DNA of 64,000 nt from Bacteroidales bacterium (GTDB lineage Bacteria > Bacteroidota > Bacteroidia > Bacteroidales > UBA932), in assembly GCA_017558775.1 (NCBI GenBank), contig JAFYTP010000099.1, forward strand, positions 47,009 to 111,008. The letters run 5' to 3'. Positions 9,589-18,682 of this stretch are shown piece by piece. The translations under genes were made by a program, and so were the position numbers. The notes beneath the pieces are model-generated. The model was not told where the DNA came from. It searched no databases and was given only the letters and a program-made list of their open reading frames with translations. Position 1 is the first letter of the stretch. The number at the start of each line of letters is the position of its first letter.

Positions 9589-9607
9589 CGTCCGTCAGGG
9601 AAAGACC
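9589..9607 (-). repeat. Right arm of the inverted repeat flanking the AraC-type gene
   Basis: Read on the minus strand it is GGTCTTTCCCTGACGGACG, two mismatches from the left arm at 9029-9047. It begins five bases after the regulator stop codon. Confidence 0.6.
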
Positions 9608-9611
9608 GAAA

Positions 9612-9636
9612 GAGGCTGGCCATCAAGGCCGGCCTC
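9612..9636. terminator. Bidirectional hairpin terminator between convergent genes
   Basis: A 10-bp stem (GAGGCTGGCC / GGCCGGCCTC, one G-U pair) with loop ATCAA. It is followed on the plus strand by TCACGTTTT and on the minus strand by a CTTTCGGTCTTT stretch. It sits between the regulator gene and the convergent epimerase gene. Confidence 0.75.
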
Positions 9637-9643
9637 TCACGTT

Positions 9644-10819
9644 TTATACCAGTTCAAGTACCTGAAGGCACATCCGGGTGTTGTGGTACGGGCATTTCCA
9701 GAAGCCCGCCTTCGGGGAGTCCTTGTCGGGCGTCCCGTCGGGGGCGACGGCCCAGAACCAGTCGCCGTTGTCGAAGTCCACGAGGTTGTCGCGGATGTAG
9801 GCCCAGGTGGAAAGGGCGCGGTCCGCGCCTTCCAGGTCGCCGTGGTATTTCCACAGCCAGAGGTTGCCGACGACGGCTTCCGCGAGGACCCACCACTGGC
9901 GGGAAAGGTCCAGGGTGCCGTCCGCGAGCTTCTCATACATCATCGAGCCGTCGCTGCGGAGGCCTTCGTTGCCGGCCTTGCCCATCAGGAGGGCCGCCGG
10001 ACGGACGCGGTTCACCGCGTCGACGTCGTGGAGGACCGACGCGCACTCGAGGATAAGCCAGGATGTCTCGATGTCATGGCCGAAGGATACGCCGCCCGGA
10101 AGGACGGTCCAGTCCCGCTTGAAATAGAGCTGCAGGTGTCCGGAAGGGGCCATCACCTTGTCGCAGATGATGTCCAGCAGGTCCTTGACGGCATCCCGCA
10201 GGGACGGGTCGGGCCAGACCTGATAGAGGTTCGCGTACGCCTCGAGGAGGTGCAGGTGCGAGTTCATCGTCTTGTCGGCATTGATGTCGTGGGCGCTGAG
10301 GGACATGTCCTCCAGCGGCTCGAATTCTCGGGTCAATGCCTCGATGTAGCCGCCGTTCTCCTGATCTTTGAAGCGGGATTCCACGATCCGGAACAGGTTG
10401 ATGGCGTTCTTGAGGACCTCGTCATCCTTGGTGGCCCGGTACAGCTCGCTCAGGCCATAGATGCCGAAACCCTGCGCATAGAGTTGCTTCTTGGTGTCCA
10501 GGCGCTTGCCGGTGGCGTCCACGCTCCAGTACACGCCGCCGTTGCGGTGGTCGCAGAAATGCTCCAGGAAATAATCCCGGGCATGGACCGCCGCCACGAG
10601 GTATTCGGTCTTCTTCAGGGTTCTGTAAGCCGCCGCGAAGGCCCAGATGATGCGGGCGTTGAGAATGGCGCCGCGGGGGGCGGCGTACTGGATTTCCGCC
10701 GCGCTGTCCGCTTCGCCATAGAAACCGCCGTTGGGGTCCTTCAGGGTAAGCCAGTAGTTGAGGATGTTGCTCTCGAGGACCTGACGGACCTCCTTGCGGA
10801 AAGTATCGGTACGGTTCAT
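9644..10819 (-). CDS. AGE-family epimerase, probably cellobiose 2-epimerase
   Basis: 391 residues from ATG 10819. It is an (alpha/alpha)6-barrel N-acylglucosamine 2-epimerase-type enzyme. Motifs resemble cellobiose 2-epimerases: MNSHLHLLEAY, SFGHDIETSWLI and a C-terminal WKCPYHNTRMC, which carry the catalytic and binding histidines. The likely reaction is interconversion of the reducing-end glucose of beta-1,4 disaccharides to mannose in the cytoplasm; other AGE substrates are possible. An in-frame TTG at 10843 was rejected because it lies inside the promoter -7 element. No other carbohydrate genes are adjacent. Confidence 0.85.
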   Translation of the reverse strand: MNRTDTFRKEVRQVLESNILNYWLTLKDPNGGFYGEADSAAEIQYAAPRGAILNARIIWAFAAAYRTLKKTEYLVAAVHARDYFLEHFCDHRNGGVYWSVDATGKRLDTKKQLYAQGFGIYGLSELYRATKDDEVLKNAINLFRIVESRFKDQENGGYIEALTREFEPLEDMSLSAHDINADKTMNSHLHLLEAYANLYQVWPDPSLRDAVKDLLDIICDKVMAPSGHLQLYFKRDWTVLPGGVSFGHDIETSWLILECASVLHDVDAVNRVRPAALLMGKAGNEGLRSDGSMMYEKLADGTLDLSRQWWVLAEAVVGNLWLWKYHGDLEGADRALSTWAYIRDNLVDFDNGDWFWAVAPDGTPDKDSPKAGFWKCPYHNTRMCLQVLELV

Positions 10820-10840
10820 GGGATTCGGGTTAGGTTTATG

Positions 10841-10872
10841 CAAACTTACGCAAAAATCCCGAACCGGACAAG
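10841..10872 (-). promoter_or_regulatory. Promoter of the epimerase gene
   Basis: On the minus strand: CTTG (10872-10869), 20 bases, then TAAGTTTG (10848-10841). It gives a leader of roughly 15 nt before ATG 10819 and rules out the upstream in-frame TTG. Confidence 0.75.
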
Positions 10873-10874
10873 AC

Positions 10875-11876
10875 CTATTCGCCCAGGGTGGCCACCATCA
10901 CGGCCTTGATCGTGTGCATCCGGTTCTCCGCTTCGTCGAAGACGATGCTGTTCACGGACTCGAACACATCCTCCGTCACCTCGACGCCGTCCAGGCCGAA
11001 CTGCTTGTACACGTCGCGGCCCGCCTGCGTCTCCAGGTTGTGGTAGGAGGGGAGGCAGTGCATGAACTTGCAGGCCGGATTTCCGGTGCGTTCCATCAGC
11101 TTCGCATTGACCTGATAAGGCATCAGCAGGTCGATGCGTTCCTTCCAGACCTCCGCGGGCTCGCCCATCGACACCCAGATGTCGGTGTACACGAAATCAC
11201 AGCCCTTGACCCCGGCATCGACATCATCGGTGATGGTGACGCGGGCGCCGGTTTCGGAGGCGATGGCCTTGCACTGTGCGACCAGCTCGGGGGCGGGCTG
11301 CAGGGGCTTCGGGGCGACGATCCGCACGTCCATGCTCATCTTGGCGCCGCCCACCAGGAGGGAGTTGCCCATGTTGAAACGGGCGTCGCCGAGGTAGGCG
11401 AAGGAGATGTCCTTCAAGGGTTTGTCGCTGTGCTCGGTCATCGTCAGGAGGTCGGCGAGGATCTGCGTCGGGTGGAACTCGTTGGTCAGGCCGTTCCACA
11501 CCGGGACGCCGGAATACTCCGCCAGCTGCTCCACGGTCGTCTGCGCGAAGCCGCGGTACTCGATGCCGTCGAACATCCGGCCCAGCACCCGGGCCGTGTC
11601 CTTCATCGACTCCTTGATGCCGATTTGGGAACCGGTCGGGCCGAGATAGGTCACGTGCGCGCCCTGGTCGTGGGCGGCCACCTCGAAGGCGCAGCGGGTG
11701 CGCGTGGAGGTCTTCTCGAAGATGAGGGCGATGTTCTTGCCGGTCAATGTCTGACGCTCGGTTCCCTCGCGCTTGGCGCGCTTGAGGTTGCGGGCGAGGT
11801 CCAGCAGGTACTGGATTTCCTTGGGGGTGAAATCGAGCAGCTTGAGGAAGCTGCGGTTTTTGAGTTCGTATGCCAT
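10875..11876 (-). CDS. arcB: Ornithine carbamoyltransferase (probably catabolic)
   Basis: 333 residues from ATG 11876. Carbamoyl phosphate motif STRTR (about 56-60, in [13 protein letters not shown]), the [18 protein letters not shown] segment and the ornithine-site HCLP (FMHCLPSYH) are all present. Length and sequence resemble catabolic OTCases (ArcB). Placement as last gene of an operon with carbamate kinase, ornithine aminotransferase and a guanidino hydrolase points to citrulline phosphorolysis to ornithine plus carbamoyl phosphate. An anabolic role (argF) cannot be excluded from sequence alone. The start lies three bases after the arcC stop. Confidence 0.92.
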   Translation of the reverse strand: MAYELKNRSFLKLLDFTPKEIQYLLDLARNLKRAKREGTERQTLTGKNIALIFEKTSTRTRCAFEVAAHDQGAHVTYLGPTGSQIGIKESMKDTARVLGRMFDGIEYRGFAQTTVEQLAEYSGVPVWNGLTNEFHPTQILADLLTMTEHSDKPLKDISFAYLGDARFNMGNSLLVGGAKMSMDVRIVAPKPLQPAPELVAQCKAIASETGARVTITDDVDAGVKGCDFVYTDIWVSMGEPAEVWKERIDLLMPYQVNAKLMERTGNPACKFMHCLPSYHNLETQAGRDVYKQFGLDGVEVTEDVFESVNSIVFDEAENRMHTIKAVMVATLGE

Positions 11877-11878
11877 GG

Positions 11879-12820
11879 TTACTTGAGTGTGATTCTGGTT
11901 CCGCAGGCAGGATTGCTCAGCTGCCCGGCTTCGGTGATGACGCATTCCCGGCCGCCCTTGCGTACGAAATAGATGGCGGCCCGGACCTTCGGGGCCATCG
12001 ACCCTTCTGCGAACTGGCCCTCTTCCAGGTATTTTTCGGCCTCGGCGACGGTCAGGACGTCCAGGGCCTGCTCGTCGGGCTTCCGGAAATTGATATAGAC
12101 TTTCGGGACGTCGGTGAGGATGTACAGGGCTTCCGCTCCGATCTGACAGGCGCACAGGGCTGAGGCCAGGTCTTTGTCGATGACGGCTTCCACGCCCCGG
12201 TAGCCGCCGTGGTCCCAGATGACCGGGATACCCCCACCGCCGCAGGTGACGACGATCTTCCCTTCCCGTGCGAGCCGGCGGACGATGTCTACGTTGGAGA
12301 TGTGCATTGGGGCGGGGGAAGGCACGACCTTGCGCCAGCCGCGGCCCTTCGGGTCTTCCCGGTACACGGAGCCGGTTTCCTCGGCCAGGCGTTTCGCCTC
12401 CTCTTCCGTGTAGTACGGGCCCACGGGCTTGGTCGGATTCTGGAACATCGGGTCCTTGGGGCTCACTTCCACGCGGGTCACCAGCGAAATCACCCGCCGG
12501 TTCAGTCCGTTCGTGTACAGGACGCGGTCCAGCGCCGTCTCGATGAGATAGGCGATGGCCCCTTGCGTCTCGGCCCCGCAGAAATCCATCGGCATCTGTT
12601 GGATGCCGAATTCGTTCTTGCCGGCCTCGTGCTGGAGCATCACGTTGCCCACCTGCGGGCCGTTGCCGTGGCAGATGACGATGTCATAACCCCACCGGAT
12701 CAGCGGGATTATCTGGCGGCATGTGTTTTCTACGTTCTGGAACTGTTCTTCGTAAGTACCCTTCTGGTTGCTCCTGAGTAGCGCGTTGCCGCCAAAGGCG
12801 AGCACGGCCAGCGGTCTCAT
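11879..12820 (-). CDS. arcC: Carbamate kinase
   Basis: 313 residues, the standard length. N-terminal FGGNALL, then [19 protein letters not shown] and a C-terminal [10 protein letters not shown], all typical of the amino acid kinase fold of ArcC. It transfers phosphate from carbamoyl phosphate to ADP, the ATP-yielding step of arginine degradation. ATG 12820 overlaps the ornithine aminotransferase stop in an ATGA arrangement, indicating translational coupling. Confidence 0.95.
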   Translation of the reverse strand: MRPLAVLAFGGNALLRSNQKGTYEEQFQNVENTCRQIIPLIRWGYDIVICHGNGPQVGNVMLQHEAGKNEFGIQQMPMDFCGAETQGAIAYLIETALDRVLYTNGLNRRVISLVTRVEVSPKDPMFQNPTKPVGPYYTEEEAKRLAEETGSVYREDPKGRGWRKVVPSPAPMHISNVDIVRRLAREGKIVVTCGGGGIPVIWDHGGYRGVEAVIDKDLASALCACQIGAEALYILTDVPKVYINFRKPDEQALDVLTVAEAEKYLEEGQFAEGSMAPKVRAAIYFVRKGGRECVITEAGQLSNPACGTRITLK

Positions 12821-14046
12821 AGCGACTCGAAGACGTCCTTGATGATGCCGATGGCCTCGCGCAGCTGTTTCTCCGTGATCACGAGCGGCGGGGCGAAACG
12901 GATGATGTGCCGATGCGTGGGCTTCGCGAGCAGTCCCTTCTTGGCCAGCTTGAGGCAGATGTCCCAGGCCTCGATGCCGTTCTGCGGCTCGGTGACGACC
13001 GCGTTCAGCAGGCCTTTGCCACGGACGAACTTGAAGAACGGACTCTGGATCTTGCCGATTTCCTCTCGGAAGATCACGCCCAGGCGGGCGGCATTCTCGG
13101 TCAGGTGCTCGTCCCGGATGACCTCCAGCGCGGCGACGGCGACCTTGGCCGCCAGCGGGAATCCGCCGAAGGTGGACCCGTGCTCGCCGGGGCCGATGGT
13201 CAGCATCACCTCGTCGTCGGCAAGAACCGCCGAAACGGGCAGAGTACCGCCGGAGAGGGCTTTGCCGATAGTGACCATGTCCGGGCGCACGCCTTCGTGG
13301 TCGCACGCGAACATCCGGCCGGTACGGCCGATGCCGGTCTGGACCTCGTCGGCGATGAACAGTACGTTGTGCGCGTGGCACAGGTCGTAGCATTCCTTGA
13401 TGTAGCCCTTGTGAGGGACATAGACGCCGGCCTCGCCCTGGATGGGCTCCACGATCATCGCGCAGACCTTGTCGCCCTTCTCGTCCAGCACCTTCTTCAG
13501 CGCCTCGGTATCGTCATAGGGAATGGAGACGAATCCGGGGGTGAAAGGTCCGTATTGACCGTAGCTGTCCGGGTCGGAGGACATGGTGACGATGGTGATG
13601 GTGCGGCCGTGGAAGTTGCCCTCGGCCACGATGATGAGGGCCTCGTTCTCGGGGATGCCCTTCACCTTGTAACCCCAGCGGCGGGCCAGCTTGAGGGCCG
13701 TCTCGACGGCCTCGGCACCGGAATTCATCGGCAGGAGCTTGTCATAGCCGAAGAACTCGGTGGCCATCTTTTCATACGGTCCCAGGCAGTCGTTGTAGAA
13801 GGCGCGGGAGGTCAGGCACAGCTTGTGGGCCTGCTCGCAGAGCGCTTCCACGATCTTGGGGTGGCAGTGCCCCTGGTTGACGGCGGAATAGGCGGACAGG
13901 AAATCGAAGTAACGTTTCCCGTCTACGTCCCATACGTACACGCCCTCGCCCCTTTCCAGGACGACGGGCAGCGGATGGTAGTTGTGGGCGCCGTATCTTT
14001 CTTCGAGCGCGATGAGCTCGGCGGCGGTGTACTTCTTGGTGGTCAT
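12817..14046 (-). CDS. rocD: Ornithine aminotransferase
   Basis: 409 residues, class III PLP-dependent aminotransferase. Visible are the PLP-binding region ([17 protein letters not shown]), the [11 protein letters not shown] motif and the lysine motif IGKALSGG. N- and C-terminal segments match ornithine-oxo-acid transaminases. It converts ornithine to glutamate semialdehyde. Its place inside the arginine operon means ornithine made by the carbamoyltransferase is probably degraded to glutamate rather than only exported by an antiporter; no arcD-like gene is present here. Confidence 0.93.
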   Translation of the reverse strand: MTTKKYTAAELIALEERYGAHNYHPLPVVLERGEGVYVWDVDGKRYFDFLSAYSAVNQGHCHPKIVEALCEQAHKLCLTSRAFYNDCLGPYEKMATEFFGYDKLLPMNSGAEAVETALKLARRWGYKVKGIPENEALIIVAEGNFHGRTITIVTMSSDPDSYGQYGPFTPGFVSIPYDDTEALKKVLDEKGDKVCAMIVEPIQGEAGVYVPHKGYIKECYDLCHAHNVLFIADEVQTGIGRTGRMFACDHEGVRPDMVTIGKALSGGTLPVSAVLADDEVMLTIGPGEHGSTFGGFPLAAKVAVAALEVIRDEHLTENAARLGVIFREEIGKIQSPFFKFVRGKGLLNAVVTEPQNGIEAWDICLKLAKKGLLAKPTHRHIIRFAPPLVITEKQLREAIGIIKDVFESL

Positions 14047-14089
14047 ATCGTTTAAGTGTAGTGTGGTTAGTGTGTGGTCAGTGGTAGCG

Positions 14090-15004
14090 TCAATCCCGCC
14101 GGAGCGGGAGGGTGGAGCAGCGGAGCAGGCCGCCCATCTTGGAGATTTCGCGGTAGGGGACCGTCTCGACGGTCATGCCCCACATCTCGCGGAGGTGCCA
14201 GTTCAGCCGGTCGAAATGCTCTTCCGTCACGACGATGTCCTCGCTGATGGAGAAGACGTTGGAGTTCATCCAATACATCTCTTCGCGCGTGATTTCGAAG
14301 ATGTTCTCCGGGCCGAAGATGTCCGTCAGGTAGTCGGCGTCGCGCGGGTTGATGAATCCGTCGCGGTACAGGATGGCTTTGTCCCGGCCCACCGGCATGA
14401 AGGTGCAGTCCAGGTGCAGGATGCCTTCGTAGGGGTTGGTGTCGCTCTTGCGGAGGTTCAGCGGGATGATGATCTTATTGGGGAAGATCATCGAGAGGTA
14501 GTCGAGGGCGAGGCGGTTCGTCCGGGCGGTCTTCACGGACGGATAGTCCCGGAAATCGTACTGGCCCAGGAAGATGGTGTCGCCGTACAGGACGACGTCT
14601 CCACCCTCCACGTGCACGGTCTCGGGGAGGTTGTAGATGTTCTTGTAATGGATCTGCCGATAGATGTCCTCGTAGGCGTCGATCTCGTCCTGGCGGTCGG
14701 GAATGATGTTGGAGACGATGATCTTGTCGTCGATGACGAATCCCACGTCGCGGGAGAAGACCTGGTTGCAGTCCTTCACCAGGGCGGGGCGGTACACCTT
14801 CACGCCGTATTTGTGCAGGACGGCCTCGAAGGCGCTCATTTCCGTGATGATATCTTGTTCGGAGGGATATACTTCGTGCAGGACGGATTCGTAGGATTTA
14901 CTGTCGATGGTGTCCTCCAGGGACGGTACGGGGCCGTTGGACTGGGGGAGTCCGAGGACGACTTCCCGCAGGCGGCCGGTTTCATTGGTGACGTGCAGTT
15001 CCAT
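14090..15004 (-). CDS. Guanidino-group hydrolase/amidinotransferase family, probable arginine deiminase
   Basis: 304 residues, shorter than classical ArcA (about 400). It has the pentein-fold active-site pattern: FSRDVGF (Arg85-Asp86), EGGD (133-136), HLD (197-199) and a C-terminal nucleophile Cys296 in LLRCSTLP. The three downstream genes handle citrulline, carbamoyl phosphate and ornithine, so arginine deimination is the step missing from the operon and the most likely activity. Dimethylarginine hydrolase or amidinotransferase activity is the main alternative. It is the first gene of the operon, with a -7 element just upstream. Confidence 0.8.
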   Translation of the reverse strand: MELHVTNETGRLREVVLGLPQSNGPVPSLEDTIDSKSYESVLHEVYPSEQDIITEMSAFEAVLHKYGVKVYRPALVKDCNQVFSRDVGFVIDDKIIVSNIIPDRQDEIDAYEDIYRQIHYKNIYNLPETVHVEGGDVVLYGDTIFLGQYDFRDYPSVKTARTNRLALDYLSMIFPNKIIIPLNLRKSDTNPYEGILHLDCTFMPVGRDKAILYRDGFINPRDADYLTDIFGPENIFEITREEMYWMNSNVFSISEDIVVTEEHFDRLNWHLREMWGMTVETVPYREISKMGGLLRCSTLPLRRD

Positions 15005-15019
15005 AGCGCAATTTCAACA

Positions 15020-15027
15020 CAAATATA
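15020..15027 (-). promoter_or_regulatory. -7 element of the arginine operon
   Basis: TATATTTG on the minus strand, 15 bases before ATG 15004, in an AT-rich stretch. A clear TTG at -33 is not seen, so the promoter may need an activator. Confidence 0.55.
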
Positions 15028-15150
15028 ACAAAGAATTCGCAGAATATGAATATTTGCATGAATAATTTTCATACCGCTGAATATTGATTATAAATTGAAA
15101 TCAAACGCCCCGAAATGAAAGTTATCAACAGGTGCCCGTGGAAAACTTGA

Positions 15151-15182
15151 TTGGCGATTTAGCCCCGAAAACGCTAACTTTG
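15151..15182 (+). promoter_or_regulatory. Promoter of the uracil permease gene
   Basis: TTG 15151-15153, 21 bases, then TAACTTTG 15175-15182; ATG is at 15233. It is divergent from the arginine operon promoter across a 228-base gap in which I see no other structure. Confidence 0.7.
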
Positions 15183-15232
15183 TTTACGGTTTGTGGCCAC
15201 CCCCTCGCAAGGAAACCTTTAAACCTACCATA

Positions 15233-16597
15233 ATGACACAAAAACAGCAAGCCATCTATGACGCCCGCACCCTCGGTGGCGGGAAGATGCTTACCCTCGG
15301 CCTCCAGCACATGTTCGCCATGTTCGGAGCCACGGTCCTGGTCCCGGTCATCACCGGTCTCTCCATGTCGGCCACCCTGCTTTTCGCAGGTCTCGGCACG
15401 CTCCTTTTCCACCTCCTCACCAAGATGCGGGTTCCGGCGTTCCTCGGCTCGTCCTTCGCGTTCCTCGGCGGTTATGCGGCTGTCGTCTCCATGGGAGAAG
15501 CGCAAGGCCTGTCCCTCGCTCAGTCCCTTCCCTACGCCTGCATCGGAGTCTTCTGTGCAGGCCTTTTTTATTTCGTGCTCGCAGGGCTGTTCGCGGCCTT
15601 CGGCGCGAAGAAGGTGATGCGGTTCTTCCCGCCCATCGTGACGGGCCCGATCATCATCGCCATCGGTCTGACCCTCTCGGGTTCGGCCATCCAGAACTGC
15701 ACCCAGAACTGGTGGATCGCCCTCCTCGCGATTCTCATCATCATCGTCTGCAACATCTGGGGTAAGAAGATGATCAAGATCATCCCCATCCTCCTGGGTG
15801 TGCTCGGTTCCTATATCGTCGCGGCCTGCTTCGGCCTGTGCGACTTCTCCGCCGTGAAGGAAGCTGCCTGGGTCGGCGTTCCCTTCCACTGGCAGAACAC
15901 TGCTTTCTCCGTCTTCCAGAACCCGAACTGGGGCCTGGTCGTCTCCGCCATCATCGCCATCCTGCCCATCTCCCTGGCTACGATGATCGAACATATCGGC
16001 GACATGTGCGCCATTTCCTCCACCGTGGGCATCAACTACCTGGAGGATCCCGGCCTGCACCGCACCCTGATGGGCGACGGTCTCGCCACCGCCCTGGCCT
16101 CCCTGTTCGGCGCCCCGGCGAACACCACCTACGGCGAGAACACCGGCGTGCTGAACCTCACCCGCGTCTATGACCCGCGCGTGATCCGCATCGCCGCCTG
16201 CTTCGCCATCATCCTGTCCTTCTGCCCGAAGTTCTCCGCCCTCATCAGTGCGATGCCGGCGGCCACCATCGGCGGTGTCTCCCTCGTCCTGTACGGCATG
16301 ATCTCCGCCGTGGGCGTGCGCAACATCGTGGACAACCAGGTCGATTTCACCTCCTCCCGGAACGTCCTGATCGCGGCCCTCATCCTCGTCCTCGCCATCG
16401 GCATCAAGTACGGCGCGAACGACAGCATCTCCCTGGGCTTCACCTCCCTTTCCGGCCTCGCCGTCGCCGCCCTCGTGGGCATCATCCTGAACGCCGTCCT
16501 TCCGGGCAAGGACTACGAGTTCGGCTCCAACCCGAAGGGCGACAAGGCCGTCGACTTCGAGAGCAACCCCTCCATGCGCAACAAACCCACCGAATAA
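15233..16597 (+). CDS. uraA: Uracil/xanthine:cation symporter (NCS2 family)
   Basis: 454 residues with about 12-14 hydrophobic segments. The NCS2/UraA signature is visible: an early LGLQHMFAMFGATVLVP segment and, late in the protein, GAPANTTYGENTGVL, which carries the substrate-contacting residues of uracil transporters. It imports uracil (or xanthine) with a cation across the inner membrane. The ATG at 15233 was chosen over an in-frame upstream start because homologues begin near here and the promoter fits. A Tsx-like outer-membrane protein and a purine permease follow. Confidence 0.92.
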   Translation: MTQKQQAIYDARTLGGGKMLTLGLQHMFAMFGATVLVPVITGLSMSATLLFAGLGTLLFHLLTKMRVPAFLGSSFAFLGGYAAVVSMGEAQGLSLAQSLPYACIGVFCAGLFYFVLAGLFAAFGAKKVMRFFPPIVTGPIIIAIGLTLSGSAIQNCTQNWWIALLAILIIIVCNIWGKKMIKIIPILLGVLGSYIVAACFGLCDFSAVKEAAWVGVPFHWQNTAFSVFQNPNWGLVVSAIIAILPISLATMIEHIGDMCAISSTVGINYLEDPGLHRTLMGDGLATALASLFGAPANTTYGENTGVLNLTRVYDPRVIRIAACFAIILSFCPKFSALISAMPAATIGGVSLVLYGMISAVGVRNIVDNQVDFTSSRNVLIAALILVLAIGIKYGANDSISLGFTSLSGLAVAALVGIILNAVLPGKDYEFGSNPKGDKAVDFESNPSMRNKPTE

Positions 16598-16620
16598 TCA
16601 ATTATTCCAAACCACATTTT

Positions 16621-17343
16621 ATGTCCAAAAAAATCTTCGTCGCTGCCGTCGCAGCCTTGGCGCTGGGCATGACCGCCCAGGCGCAGACCAATCTCCAGAC
16701 GTTCTACGATTTCGGCAAGAACCGTAATCATTTCACCACCACTCTCGAAGGTTTCTACAATGACAATTGGGGAAACACTTTCTTCTTCATTGATTACGAT
16801 TACAACAAGAAGGTCGATGGCGTCAACCAGGCTCCCAGCGGAAGCTACATGGAGATTGCCCGTTGCCTGAATTTCTGGCAGGATACTCCCCTGTCCATGC
16901 TCAGTCTCCAGGTGGAGTACAATGGCCTGGTGGGCACGAACCAGAACTTCCTCTTCGGTACGGATATCTTCCTCCACAGCGCCGATTTCAGCAACACATT
17001 CAATTTCAAGGTGCTCTATAAGACCTTCAGCAAAGGCTTTACCAGCGACTTCCCCCTGCAGTTCACCTTCGTCTGGGGCATGCAGGACCTGTTCGGTCTG
17101 AAGGGTCTCCGCTTCAGCGGTTTCGCCGATATCTGGGGTGAGAATGTGGTGAACTTCATGGAGGGTGCTACCAAGGCCCAGAAGTATGTCTTCATCTCCG
17201 AGCCGCAGCTCTGGTACAACATCGGCCAGCACTTCGGCTGCCCGAACTTCCACATCGGCACCGAGGTGGAGCTTTCCATGAACTTCGCCGGTTACGACGG
17301 CTTCTATGCCCGTCCTTGTATCGGTACCAAGTGGGTCTTCTAA
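16621..17343 (+). CDS. DUF5020 / Tsx-like outer-membrane protein
   Basis: 240 residues with a signal peptide (1-21, ending AQAQ). The mature part alternates polar and hydrophobic residues with many aromatics and ends in Phe (GTKWVF), as expected for an outer-membrane beta-barrel. The family resembles Tsx nucleoside channels (NLQTFYDFGKNRNHFTTTLE, FLFGTDIF). It sits between two nucleobase permeases, with 23- and 13-base gaps, so passage of nucleosides or bases across the outer membrane is a reasonable inference. Confidence 0.8.
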   Translation: MSKKIFVAAVAALALGMTAQAQTNLQTFYDFGKNRNHFTTTLEGFYNDNWGNTFFFIDYDYNKKVDGVNQAPSGSYMEIARCLNFWQDTPLSMLSLQVEYNGLVGTNQNFLFGTDIFLHSADFSNTFNFKVLYKTFSKGFTSDFPLQFTFVWGMQDLFGLKGLRFSGFADIWGENVVNFMEGATKAQKYVFISEPQLWYNIGQHFGCPNFHIGTEVELSMNFAGYDGFYARPCIGTKWVF

Positions 17344-17356
17344 TCGGATCTGAATC

Positions 17357-18676
17357 ATGAAACCGTTCTTTGAGAAGCTTTTCGCTTTCGATTCCGAAAA
17401 GCACACCATCCGGACTGAGATCCTCGCGGGTCTGACCACGTTCCTGACGATGGCCTATATCCTGGCTGTCAACCCGAGCATTTTCAGCGCACTGGATATG
17501 CCCAAGGGCGCCGTCTTCACCGCCACCGCCCTCGCCGCCCTCATCGGTACGCTGGTGATGGCGCTCTACGCCAAGAAGCCTTTCGCCCTTGCTCCTGGCA
17601 TGGGCCTGAACGCCTTCTTCGTGTTCACGGTGTGCCTGACCATGGGCCACTCCTGGCAGTTCGCCCTCACGGCCGTGTTCCTCGAGGGTATCATCTTCAT
17701 CATCTTGACGCTCACGAAGGTGCGCTCCTGGATCCTGAACGCGATTCCGCTCTCCCTCAAGCACGCCATCGGCGCGGGTATCGGCCTGTTTATCGCCTTC
17801 ATCGGCCTGCAGAACGCCGGCATCATCGCCAATAACGACTCCACCCTCGTCGCCCTCGGTGACATCACCCACGGCGCCGCCCTCCTCGGTCTCATCGGCA
17901 TCGCCATCACCGGCGCGCTCGTGATCCTGAAGGTCCGCGGCAGCATCCTGCTGGGTATCCTCGCCACCGCCGTCATCGGCCTGTTCATCAAGGATCCCGA
18001 GACCGGCAAGGCCCTCACCCAGTTCTCCGGCGTCGTTTCCGCTCCGGACAGCGTCGCTCCCATCTTCTGCAAGTTCGAGTGGGGCAGCATCCTGAGCTGG
18101 GACATGCTCGCCGTGGTGTTCACCTTCCTGTTCATCGACATGTTCGACACCATGGGCACCGTCATCGGCGTGTCCCAGAAGGCCGGCATGGTGGATGAGA
18201 AGGGCAATGTCGACGGCATCGACAAGATGTTCATGGCCGACTCCATCGCCACCGTGTGCGGCGCCTGCCTCGGTACCTCCACCACCACGACCTATGTCGA
18301 GAGCGCTTCCGGCGTGGGTTCCGGCGGACGCACCGGCCTGACAGCCCTCACCGTCGCGGTCCTCTTCGCCCTCGCGCTGTTCTTCTCCCCGGTGTTCCTC
18401 GCCATCCCCGGCGCCGCCACGGCTCCGGCCCTCGTGATCGTGGGCGTGATGATGATGGGCCCGGTCGTGAAGATCGACTGGGAGGACTTCTCCGAGAGCA
18501 TCCCGGCGTTCATCACCGTGCTGATGATGCCCGTGGCCTATTCCATCTCCGACGGTATCCTCCTCGGCGTGATCTCCTACGTCGTCCTGAACGCCCTCGC
18601 CGGCAAGTTCAAGAAGATTTCTCCGACGATGTGGGTGCTCGCCGTCCTGTTTATCTGCAAGTATATCTTTATCTAA
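17357..18676 (+). CDS. NCS2 (AzgA-like) purine permease
   Basis: 439 residues, 12 or more membrane helices. The AzgA/GhxP-type signature is present: GLTTFLTMAYILAVNP at the N-terminus, APGMGLNAFFVF, and the substrate motif GTSTTTTYVESASG. It imports adenine, guanine or hypoxanthine by proton symport. It follows the Tsx-like protein by 13 bases, completing a three-gene nucleobase uptake set, and is followed six bases later by a pseudouridine synthase gene. Confidence 0.92.
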   Translation: MKPFFEKLFAFDSEKHTIRTEILAGLTTFLTMAYILAVNPSIFSALDMPKGAVFTATALAALIGTLVMALYAKKPFALAPGMGLNAFFVFTVCLTMGHSWQFALTAVFLEGIIFIILTLTKVRSWILNAIPLSLKHAIGAGIGLFIAFIGLQNAGIIANNDSTLVALGDITHGAALLGLIGIAITGALVILKVRGSILLGILATAVIGLFIKDPETGKALTQFSGVVSAPDSVAPIFCKFEWGSILSWDMLAVVFTFLFIDMFDTMGTVIGVSQKAGMVDEKGNVDGIDKMFMADSIATVCGACLGTSTTTTYVESASGVGSGGRTGLTALTVAVLFALALFFSPVFLAIPGAATAPALVIVGVMMMGPVVKIDWEDFSESIPAFITVLMMPVAYSISDGILLGVISYVVLNALAGKFKKISPTMWVLAVLFICKYIFI

Positions 18677-18682
18677 GACTGA

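Noticed and set aside
10843-10843. TTG start for the epimerase (and similar TTG starts at 34223, 38921 and 38954)
   Set aside because: These TTG codons lie in or beside promoter elements or give poorer signal peptides; a nearby ATG fits better in each case.
12821-13393. N-terminal extension of carbamate kinase
   Set aside because: The open frame upstream of 12820 is out of frame with and covered by ornithine aminotransferase; the ATG at 12820 gives the normal 313-residue enzyme.
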